DNA from: Apostichopus japonicus
Lineage: Eukaryota > Echinodermata > Holothuroidea > Aspidochirotida > Stichopodidae
Length of the DNA: 64,000 nt
Assembly: GCF_037975245.1 (NCBI RefSeq)
Contig: NC_092575.1
Coordinates: 19,923,841-19,987,840, forward strand
Direction: 5' to 3'
The translations under genes and the position numbers were made by a program. Under the pieces are notes generated by a model, which was not told the origin of the DNA, did no database searches, and was given only the letters and a program-made list of their open reading frames with translations. The first letter of the stretch is position 1, and each line of letters opens with the position of its first letter. Shown here in pieces: positions 1 to 8,300 of this stretch.

Positions 1-251
1 CTATGCTACCATGTTAGCTTATGTACAAGCGGCCTGTTGGTTTATATGGATGGCTCTCGTCTTGTATGCGCGAGATCCCGGGTTCGATTCACAGCCAACA
101 TTTTTTGTCCTTTTACATTTGTCCTTTTATTTTGATTTGCACGATTGATGAACATGCAGCATTTGAATGTGTTGCATTCTAACTACCAAAACGGTATAAT
201 ATGTTTTCATGTTTTCACGGTCAATAAATGGCTATCCCCGATAGTATATAG

Positions 252-493
252 GCAATTACAGTGAATAAGCCATTTATTAATCGTGTCGAAGCTATCTAGT
301 CGCCGTAAGCACACGAATTACCTATAGATGATGTCTCGAAGCTACGTGTTAGATGTAAAGGCCCAGGCTTGAGTGTATAGGCAATTACAGTGAATAAGCC
401 ATTTATTAATCGTGTCGAAGCTATCTAGTCGCCGTAAGCACACGAATTACCTATAGATGATGTCTCGAAGCTACGTGTTAGATGTAAAGGCCC
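252..493 (+). repeat. 129-bp tandem duplication inside a satellite monomer
   Basis: The segment starting GCAATTACAGTG at 252 begins again at 381, an offset of 129 bp. The junction is GAGT|GTATAGGC, where a normal monomer reads GAGTGAGCATT. Both copies carry the rarer variants GATGTCTCGAAG and GTGTTAGATG, so the duplication happened within one variant monomer. The same structure recurs at 16533/16662 as part of the 16.3-kb duplication. Confidence 0.9.
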
Positions 494-528
494 CTTCGCG
501 TCGCACTTTTATTGCTACAAGTCAAAAC
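494..528 (+). other. 35-bp insertion of unknown origin in satellite monomer
   Basis: Between AAAGGCCC and AGGCTCGGGTGAGC there are 35 bp (starting CTTCGCGTCGCAC) that no other monomer has, except the duplicated counterpart at 16775-16809. The flanking satellite resumes directly, with AGGCTTGAG changed to AGGCTCGGG. I see no similarity to either retrotransposon in the window. It may be filler DNA from a repair event or a remnant of another element. Confidence 0.75.
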
Positions 529-972
529 AGGCTCGGGTGAGCATTATTACGTGTAGATTACGTCCATAAGGAACGACGTAGACGCTGATTTCGGGAATAA
601 TTTGTAAATATGTATCATGAGTTGCGAATAGATACACCAAGGTAACCATATCCACGGTCAATAAAAAGCTATAACCGATCGGCTATACTCAATTGCAGTG
701 ATTACCTCATCTGTTTCTCGTATCGAAGGTATGCCCATAGCTATTACCAATTGACTGGACGACAACGTGCCGAGGCTACTTGGGCTATGCTACCATGTTA
801 GCTTATGTACAAGCGGCCTGTTGGTTTATATGGATGGCTCTCGTCTTGTATGCGCGAGATCCCGGGTTCGATTCCTCGCCAACATTTTTTGTCCTTTTAC
901 ATTTTGTCCTTTTATTTTGATTTGCACGATTGATGAACATGCAGCATTTGAATGTGTTGCATTCTAACTACC

Positions 973-994
973 TTCGTCTTCGTCTTCGTCTTCG
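973..994 (-). repeat. LINE A 3' hexanucleotide tail
   Basis: TTCGTC units on the plus strand (GAAGAC units on the element strand), about 3.5 copies, sit exactly at the satellite junction. Short tandem 3' tails replace poly(A) in several non-LTR clades, so this marks the 3' end of LINE A. Confidence 0.85.
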
Positions 995-1054
995 ATACGG
1001 TGACACATCCGCAAAAAGGGACAATATCTCACCACACACACGTCAAGAGAATAA

Positions 1055-2810
1055 CTAGTTAAATCTGACCCGAGTACTGATATAAGTGACAGGATTCACA
1101 GAACCACTGGAACTACTAATGAGGTCTGAAGGCAGACTATTCCAATCCCTAATTGTATTTGGAAAAAAACTATACTTATAGCAATTGGTACTGGCATACA
1201 GCTGGCAGAAATGCATATCATGCATGTTCCGACTCCTACGCAGAGGCTTTCTTAGGCAGTCAATAGGGATCTGAGCCTGACCATAGATGCCCTTAGCAAA
1301 TAAGATGATTCTACTTTGTCTGCGCCTCTCTGCCAAGGGCACCAGGTTTAGGTCCCGTAACAGAGATGAGACAGAGCCAGGCTCTCTTGAATAATCTGAA
1401 GCGATGAAACGGGCTGCACGCCTCTGAATGTTTTCGAGGTTGTGCTGCAAGAAAGCTTGGTGGGGATCCCAGACAGAACTGGCATATTCCAATACTGGCA
1501 GGAGGAGACCTTTATATGCAGCCAATTTTGCATCCTTCGAACAGGGGGATAAGTTTCTACGAAGAACTCCCAATATCCTATTTCCTCTGTTACACACATT
1601 TTGAATATGCTTTCCCCAGTTGAGATCTGAAGTGATATGAATACCCAGATATTTAACACAATCAACCTTAACCAAGTGAACCCCATTGAGCATGTAATTG
1701 AAAATTACAGGTTTCCTCTTTCTAGTAATGGTCATAATGTTACATTTCACCGGCTGGAAACTCATGCCCCAATCTTTAGCCCATTGCCCTAGTATATTTA
1801 TATCTTCCTGAAGTTGATGACCATCACTGACATCATCGATAACCCGATAACAGACACAGTCATCAGCGAACAGTCGAACACCAGAAGAAACAGCATTACC
1901 AATATCATTTATGTAGGCCAGGAAGAGAATGGGTCCCAAAACTGACCCTTGCGGAACACCGGAAGTAACCTTAAAAGGATTAGACCTAGACCCATTGACA
2001 ACAACCGACTGCTCTCTATCACTCAGAAAAGCATCCACCCAGCAGAGAACCTGATGTGAAACACCCATAGTGTACAGTTTAGATTTCAATAATTCGTGAG
2101 GAACAGTGTCAAAAGCCTTCTCAAAATCAAGGATGAAGACATCCACTTGCTTTCTTTGGTCAAGGGAGGAGGCCCATTCGTTGATGACAGAAACGAGCTG
2201 GGTCTCGCAGCTATGGTATTTCCTGAATGCATGCTGATTGGCAGACAAGATGTTATTATTCTGGAAATGCTCCATGATATTAGAACTGATTATGTGCTCC
2301 AAGAGCTTGCAGCAGATACTAGTAAGGGAAACAGGGCGATAATTACATGGCGAGGATACATCATTCTTCTTATATATGGGGCAGATGTTAGCAGTTCTCC
2401 AATCCCTAGGTAGGCTCCCATCAGTGATTGATTGCTGGAAAATATGGCTGATAGTTGGAGCAATATCAGTAGCCAATTCCTTAAGTACCCAAGGATGAAT
2501 GTTATCTGGCCCCACAGCCTTTGAAGTTTTCAAACCCCGCAGCAGCTTCTCCACTCCAAAGGTGGAGACATGAATGTCATCCATCCTCACACACAAAGGA
2601 CTTTGTAATGGGATTTCATCTGGGGTATTCCTAGTAAACACACTGGAGAACTGCTCATTGAAAGCTTCAGCTTTATCTATGTCACTGAACACTATTTTGT
2701 CCTTAGTCTGCAGTGGAGGGATGCAATGTTTATCCTTACGTTTACCATTTATGTATTTCCAAAAGGGCTTACAGTCAGTTTTGACATCCCCCAGGATGCC
2801 ATTTACAAAA
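1055..2810 (-). CDS. LINE A ORF2 C-terminal part: reverse transcriptase (5'-truncated)
   Basis: The frame is open for 585 codons, from the truncation point at 2810 to a TAG stop at 1057-1055, with no stop or frameshift. No genuine start codon is present. The often-predicted start near 2692 is a GTG inside the frame, and 39 more codons are open upstream of it. Numbering from that GTG, RT motifs appear in order: LDFEKAFD (188-195, Asp189), SGVPQGSVLGP (244-254), catalytic FADD (275-278; bases 1859-1870) and KYLGIHI (347-353). A C-terminal region of the kind found in LINE ORF2 proteins follows. Such RTs copy the element RNA at a nicked target. The endonuclease domain is lost to truncation, so this copy cannot move on its own. 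The intact frame suggests a young insertion. Which LINE clade it belongs to is uncertain. Confidence 0.9.
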
Positions 2811-4716
2811 TACCAAAACGGTATAATATGTTTTCATGTTTTCACGGTCAATAAATGGCTATCCCCGATAGTATATAGGCAATTACAGTGAATAAGCCAT
2901 TTATTAATCGTGTCGAAGCTATCTAGTCGCCGTAAGCACATGAATTACATATAGATGATGCCTCGAAGCTACGTGTAGATGTAAAGGCCCAGGCTTGAGT
3001 GAGCATTATTACGTGAGCATTATTACGTGTAGATTACGTCCATAAGGAACGACGTAGACGCTGATTTCGGGAATAATTTGTAAATATGTATCATGAGTTG
3101 CGAATAGATACACCAGGGTAACCATATCCACGGTCAATAAAAAGCTATAACCGATCGGCTATACGCAATTGCAATGATAACGTCATCTGTTTCTCGTATC
3201 GAAGGTATACCCATAGCTATTACCAATTGACTGGACGACAACGTGTCGAAGCTACTTAGGCTATGCTACCATGTTAGCTAATGTACAAGCGGCCTGTTGG
3301 TTTATATGGATGGCTCTTGTCTTGTATGCGCGAGATCCCGGGTTCGATTCCCCGCCAACATTTTTTGTCCTTTTACATTTTGTCCTTTTATTTTGATTTG
3401 CACGATTGATGAACATGCAGCATTTGAATGTGTTGCATTCTAACTACCAAAACGGTATAATTTGTTTTCATGTTTTCACGGTCAGTAAATGGCTATCCTC
3501 GATAGTATATAGGCAATTACAGTGAATAAGCCATTTATTAATCGTGTCGAAGCTATCTAGTCGCCGTAAGCACATGAATTACCTATAGATGATGCCTCGA
3601 AGCTACGTGTAGATGTAAAGGCCCAGGCTTGAGTGAGCATTATTACGTGTAGATTACGTCCATAAGGAACGACGTAGACGCTGATTTCGGGAATAATTTG
3701 TAAATATGTATCATGAGTTGCGAATAGATACACCAGGGTAACCATATCCACCGTCAATAAAAAGCTATAACCGATCGGCTATACGCAATTCCAATGATTA
3801 CGTCATCTGTTTCTCGTATCGAAGGTATGCCCATAGCTGTTACCAATTGACTGGACGACAAAGTGTCGAAGCTACTTAGGCTATGCTACCATGTTAGCTT
3901 ATGTACAAGCGGCCTGTTGGTTTATATGGATGGCTCTCGTCTTGTATGCGCGAGATCCCGGGTTCGATTCCCAGCCAACGTTTTTTGTCCTTTTACATTT
4001 TGTCCTTTTATTTTGATTTGCACGATTGATGAACATGCAACATTGGAATGTGTTGCATTCTAACTACCAAAACGGTATAATTTGTTTTCATGTTTTCACG
4101 GTCAGTAAATGGCTATCCCCGATAGTATATAGGCAATTACAGTGAATAAGCCATTTATTAATCGTGTCGAAGCTATCTAGTCGCCGTAAGCACATGAATT
4201 ACCTAAAGATGATGCCTCGAAGCTACGTGTAGATGTAAAGGCCCAGGCTTGAGTGAGCATTATTACGTGTAGATTACGTCCATAAGGAACGACGTAGACG
4301 CTGATTTCGGGAATAATTTGTAAATATGTATCATGAGTTGCGAATAGATACACCAGGGTAACCATATCCACCGTCAATAAAAAGCTATAACCGATCGGCT
4401 ATACGCAATTGCAATGATTACGTCATCTGTTTCTCGTATCGAAGGTATGCCCATAGCTGTTACCAATTGACTGGACGACAAAGTGTCGAAGCTACTTAGG
4501 CTATGCTACCATGTTAGCTTATGTACAAGCGGCCTGTTGGTTTATATGGATGGCTCTCGTCTTGTATGCGCGAGATCCCGGGTTCGATTCCCAGCCAACA
4601 TTTTTTGTCCTTTTACATTTTGTCCTTTTATTTTGATTTGCACGATTGATGAACATGCAGCATTTGAATGTGTTGCATTCTAACTACCAAAACGGTATAA
4701 TTTGTTTTCATGTTTT

Positions 4717-5068
4717 CACGGTCAGTAAATGGCTATCCCCGATAGTATATAGGCAATTACAGTGAATAAGCCATTTATTAATCGTGTCGAAGCTATCTAG
4801 TCGCCGTAAGCACACGAATTACCTATAGATGATGCCTCGAAGCTACGTGTAGATGTAAAGGCCCAGGCTTGAGTGAGCATTATTACGTGTAGATTACGTC
4901 CATAAGGAACGACGTAGACGCTGATTTCGGGAATAATTTGTAAATATGTATCATGAGTTGCGAATAGATACACCAGGGTAACCATATCCACCGTCAATAA
5001 AAAGCTATAACCGATCGGCTATACGCAATTGCAATGATTACGTCATCTGTTTCTCGTATCGAAGGTAT
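4717..5068 (+). repeat. Internal duplication A/A' within the monomer
   Basis: Positions 4717-4796 and 4989-5068 align without gaps over 80 nt, with 59 identities by hand count. Shared blocks include AAGCTAT/GGCTAT, CCGAT, GCAATT, TCGT and TCGAAG. A second shared block, TCGAAGCTAC, lies at 4837 and 5106. The monomer thus contains two related segments 272 bp apart and looks like an ancient dimer or internal duplication. The tRNA-like module follows only A'. Confidence 0.85.
4726..4777. repeat. 9-bp inverted repeat in segment A
   Basis: TAAATGGCT at 4726-4734 is perfectly complementary to AGCCATTTA at 4769-4777, with a 34-nt spacer. It recurs in most full-length monomers and is absent from A'. 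It could form a cruciform or a stem in a read-through transcript. No function is assigned. Confidence 0.7.
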
Positions 5069-5157
5069 GCCCATAGCTATTACCAATTGACTGGACGACA
5101 ACGTGTCGAAGCTACTTAGGCTATGCTACCATGTTAGCTTATGTACAAGCGGCCTGT

Positions 5158-5168
5158 TGGTTTATATG
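5158..5168 (+). promoter_or_regulatory. A-box-like Pol III element
   Basis: TGGTTTATATG matches the tRNA A-box pattern TRGYNNARNNG at 10 of 11 positions; the second R position is T. It begins two bases inside the module and lies about 32 bp before the B-box, a normal intragenic spacing for TFIIIC-bound promoters. It is conserved in every monomer read. Confidence 0.55.
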
Positions 5169-5200
5169 GATGGCTCTCGTCTTGTATGCGCGAGATCCCG

Positions 5201-5211
5201 GGTTCGATTCC
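5201..5211 (+). promoter_or_regulatory. B-box Pol III element
   Basis: GGTTCGATTCC fits the tRNA B-box consensus GGTTCGANTCC exactly. It is unchanged in nearly all copies, while bases just after it vary (CCAGCC, CCCGCC, CTCGCC, ACAGCC). A consensus B-box is the strongest single reason to think the satellite could recruit TFIIIC. Confidence 0.7.
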
Positions 5212-5220
5212 CAGCCAACA

Positions 5221-5226
5221 TTTTTT
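5221..5226 (+). terminator. Pol III-type T6 terminator
   Basis: Six T residues directly follow the module's unpaired terminal A, where a Pol III gene would end. A few monomers (for example 7081, 10181, 16381, 23361, 29561) read TTTTTC and keep five. Weaker T-runs follow 10-35 bp downstream. Confidence 0.6.
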
Positions 5227-5274
5227 GTCCTTTTACATTTTGTCCTTTTATTTTGATTTGCACGATTGATGAAC

Positions 5275-5298
5275 ATGCAGCATTTGAATGTGTTGCAT
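5275..5298. repeat. 8-bp hairpin downstream of the tRNA-like module
   Basis: ATGCAGCA (5275-5282) can pair with TGTTGCAT (5291-5298) over an 8-nt loop, with one G-T wobble. Monomers carrying ATGCAACA (for example near 5896, 7756, 8996) make the same stem fully Watson-Crick, so both common variants keep the pairing. Confidence 0.6.
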
Positions 5299-5303
5299 TC
5301 TAA

Positions 5304-8300
5304 CTACCAAAACGGTATAATTTGTTTTCATGTTTTCACGGTCAGTAAATGGCTATCCCCGATAGTATATAGGCAATTACAGTGAATAAGCCATTTATTA
5401 ATCGTGTCGAAGCTATCTAGTCGCCGTAAGCACACGAATTACCTATAGATGATGCCTCGAAGCTACGTGTAGATGTAAAGGCCCAGTCTTGAGTGAGCAT
5501 TATCACGTGTAGATTACGTCCATAAGGAACGACGTAGACGCTGATTTCGGGAATAATTTGTAAATATGTATCATGAGTTGCGAATAGATACACCAGGGTA
5601 ACCATATCCACCGTCAATAAAAAGCTATAACCGATCGGCTATACGCAATTGCAATGATTACGTCATCTGTTTCTCGTATCGAAGGTATGCCCATAGCTAT
5701 TACCAATTGACTGGACGACAACGTGTCGAAGCTACTTAGGCTATGCTACCATGTTAGCTTATGTACAAGCGGCCTGTTGGTTTATATGGATGGCTCTCGT
5801 CTTGTATGCGCGAGATCCCGGGTTCGATTCCCAGCCAACATTTTTTGTCCTTTTACATTTTGTCCTTTTATTTTGATTTGCACGATTGATGAACATGCAA
5901 CATTTGAATGTGTTGCATTCTAACTACCAAAACGGTATAATTTGTTTTCATGTTTTCACGGTCAGTAAATGGCTATCCCCGATAGTATATAGGCAATTAC
6001 AGTGAATAAGCCATTTATTAATCGTGTCGAAGCTATCTAGTCGCCGTAAGCACATGAATTACCTATAGATGATGCCTCGAAGCTACGTGTAGATGTAAAG
6101 GCCCAGGCTTGAGTGAGCATTATTACGTGTAGATTACGTCCATAAGGAACGACGTAGACGCTGATTTCGGGAATAATTTGTAAATATGTATCATGAGTTG
6201 CGAATAGATACACCAGGGTAACCATATTCACCGTCAATAAAAAGCTATAACCGATCGGCTATACGCAATTGCAATGATTACGTCATCTGTTTCTCGTATC
6301 GAAGGTATGCCCATAGCTATTACCAATTGACTGGACGACAACGTGTCGAAGCTACTTAGGCTATGCTACCATGTTAGCTTATGTACAAGCGGCCTGTTGG
6401 TTTATATGGATGGCTCTCGTCTTGTATGCGCGAGATCCCGGGTTCGATTCCCAGCCAACATTTTTTGTCCTTTTACATTTTGTCCTTTTATTTTGATTTG
6501 CACGATTGATGAACATGCAGCATTTGAATGTGTTGCATTCTAACTACCAAAACGGTATAATTTGTTTTCATGTTTTCACGGTCAGTAAATGGCTATCCCC
6601 GATAGTATATAGGCAATTACAGTGAATAAGCCATTTATTAATCGTGTCGAAGCTATCTAGTCGCCGTAAGCACATGAATTACCTATAGATGATGCCTCGA
6701 AGCTACGTGTAGATGTAAAGGCCCAGGCTTGAGTGAGCATTATTACGTGTAGATTACGTCCATAAGGAACGACGTAGACGCTGATTTCGGGAATAATTTG
6801 TAAATATGTATCATGAGTTGCGAATAGATACACCAGGGTAACCATATCCACGGTCAATAAAAAGCTATAACCGATCGGCTATATGCAATTGCAATGATAA
6901 CGTCATCTGTTTCTCGTATCGAAGATATGCCCATAGCTATTACCAATTGACGGGACGACAACGTGTCGAAGTTACTTAGGCTATGCTACCAAGTTAGCTG
7001 ATGTACAAGCGGCCTGTTGGTTTATATGGATGGCTCTCGTCTTGTATGCGCGAGATCCCGGGTTCGATTCCCAGCCAACATTTTTCGTCCTTTTACATTT
7101 TGTCCTTTTATTTTGATTTGCACGATTGATGAACATGCAGCATTTGAATGTGTTGCATTCTAACTACCAAAACGGTATAATTTGTTTTCATGTTTTCACG
7201 GTCAGTAAATGGCTATCCCCGATAGTATATAGGCAATTACAGTGAATAAGCCATTTATTAATCGTGTCGAAGCTATCTAGTCGCCGTAAGCACATGAATT
7301 ACCTATAGATGATGCCTCGAAGCTACGTGTAGATGTAAAGGCCCAGGCTTGAGTGAGCATTATTACGTGTAGATTACGTCCATAAGGAACGACGTAGACG
7401 CTGATTTCGGGAATAATTTGTAAATATGTATCATGAGTTGCGAATAGATACACCAGGGTAACCATATTCACGGTCAATAAAAAGCTATAACCGATCGGCT
7501 ATACGCAATTGCAATGATTACGTCATCTGTTTCTCGTATCGAAGGTATGCCCATAGCTATTACCAATTGACTGGACGACAACGTGTCGAAGCTACTTAGG
7601 CTATGCTACCATGTTAGCTTATGTACAAGCGGCCTGTTGGTTTATATGGATGGCTCTCGTCTTGTATGCGCGAGATCCCGGGTTCGATTCCCAGCCAACA
7701 TTTTTTGTCCTTTTACATTTTGTCCTTTTATTTTGATTTGCACGATTGATGAACATGCAACATTTGAATGTGTTGCATTCTAACTACCAAAACGGTATAA
7801 TTTGTTTTCATGTTTTCACGGTCAGTAAATGGCTATCCCCGATAGTATATAGGCAATTACAGTGAATAAGCCATTTATTAATCGTGTCGAAGCTATCTAG
7901 TCGCCGTAAGCACATGAATTACCTAAAGATGATGCCTCGAAGCTACGTGTAGATGTAAAGGCCCAGGCTTGAGTGAGCATTATTACGTGTAGATTACGTC
8001 CATAAGGAACGACGTAGACGCTGATTTCGGGAATAATTTGTAAATATGTATCATGAGTTGCGAATAGATACACCAGGGTAACCATATCCACCGTCAATAA
8101 AAAGCTATAACCGATCGGCTATACGCAATTGCAATGATTACGTCATCTGTTTCTCGTATCGAAGGTATGCCCATAGCTGTTACCAATTGACTGGACGACA
8201 AAGTGTCGAAGCTACTTAGGCTATGCTACCATGTTAGCTTATGTACAAGCGGCCTGTTGGTTTATATGGATGGCTCTCGTCTTGTATGCGCGAGATCCCG

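Larger units (their letters stand above)
1..972 (+). repeat. 620-bp satellite, block 1 (rearranged, next to LINE A)
   Basis: Two tRNA-like modules (starting at 36 and 820) lie in satellite that differs from the array consensus. The first module reads ACAGCCAAC instead of CCAGCCAAC at its 3' end, and one T is missing near 120. The monomer between them carries a 129-bp tandem duplication and a 35-bp insertion (listed separately). Variants such as TATAATATG and GGTCAATAAATGG are found here and again at 2811-2900 on the other side of LINE A, so the two flanks were one monomer family before the insertion. Satellite stops at 972 with CTAACTACC, where the LINE A tail begins. Confidence 0.93.
973..2810 (-). 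mobile_element. LINE A copy 1, 5'-truncated non-LTR retrotransposon
   Basis: A minus-strand, non-satellite insertion of 1838 bp. On its own strand it starts inside an open RT frame at 2810, so it is 5'-truncated. It ends in a short 3' UTR and a GAAGAC-type hexanucleotide tail at 994-973. Satellite on the left ends CTAACTACC and on the right resumes TACCAAAACGG. This gives a possible 4-bp target-site duplication, TACC, at 969-972 and 2811-2814. Truncation, a simple-repeat tail and a short duplication fit target-primed reverse transcription. No LTR is present. The clade is probably CR1/Jockey-like, judged only from motif style. Confidence 0.9.
5156..5220 (+). ncRNA. tRNA-like Pol III module (representative of 91 copies)
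   Basis: This 65-nt module opens GTTGGTT and closes AGCCAAC plus A, giving a 7-bp terminal stem with one T-G wobble. Inside are an A-box-like TGGTTTATATGG, a possible anticodon-like arm with stem TCTCG/CGAGA and loop containing CTTGTAT, and a B-box GGTTCGATTCC in a T-arm-like GGG/CCC hairpin. A T6 run follows directly. It is about 8 nt short of a canonical tRNA and I see no normal D-arm in this fold, so it is tRNA-derived rather than a tRNA gene. Copies begin at 36, 820, 3296, 3916 then every 620 to 16316; 17101; 19577, 20197 then every 620 to 30737; 35961, 36587 then every 620 to 42167; 42530 to 45010; 45373; 45992 to 50952; 51315 to 52555; 52918 to 63458. Transcription is an inference. Confidence 0.6.
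4717..5336 (+). repeat. Representative 620-bp satellite monomer
   Basis: One full period, chosen to begin at the CACGGTCA motif. In order it contains: segment A (4717-4860); a 130-bp region with GCATTATTACGTG and AATAATTTGTAAATATG; segment A' (4989-5130), a diverged duplicate of A; the tRNA-like module (5156-5220) and T6 run (5221-5226); a T-rich stretch with two GTCCTTTTA motifs; a short hairpin (5275-5298); and AAACGGTATAATTTG leading into the next period. No long ORF with an ATG start covers it. One CCCGGG (SmaI-type) site lies in each module. Some later monomers gain a second through CACCCGGGTAACC. Confidence 0.95.

Noticed and set aside
1348-1686. 112-codon minus-strand ORF inside the LINE A RT (duplicate at 17629)
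   Set aside because: It is out of frame with the RT motifs and fully contained in that gene, so it is a chance frame.
2096-2891. Plus-strand ORFs of 105 codons opposite the LINE A RT (and duplicates at 18377 and 18855)
   Set aside because: They lie antisense to the intact RT frame, and one runs from LINE A into satellite. They are shadows of the real coding strand.
3557-3757. Recurring 66-residue minus-strand ORF in almost every monomer (as at 3557)
   Set aside because: It starts at TTG, has no recognisable domain, and is conserved only because the satellite is conserved. It is a shadow ORF.
3863-4063. Recurring 66-residue plus-strand ORF in almost every monomer (as at 3863)
   Set aside because: It starts at GTG, not ATG, in a eukaryotic repeat, and overlaps the tRNA-like module. 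Its persistence follows from the near-identity of the repeats. I see no domain or signal peptide that would support a protein.
5156-5220. Calling the module a functional tRNA-Thr gene
   Set aside because: It is about 65 nt, has no normal D-arm, and the 5' end that fits a canonical register does not pair with the 3' half. A tRNA-like ncRNA candidate is the most that can be supported.
4717-5336. CENP-B box (NTTCGNNNNANNCGGGN) in the monomer
   Set aside because: I checked the TTCG occurrences I could see on both strands of the consensus. One reaches the central A, but none is followed by CGGG at the right distance.
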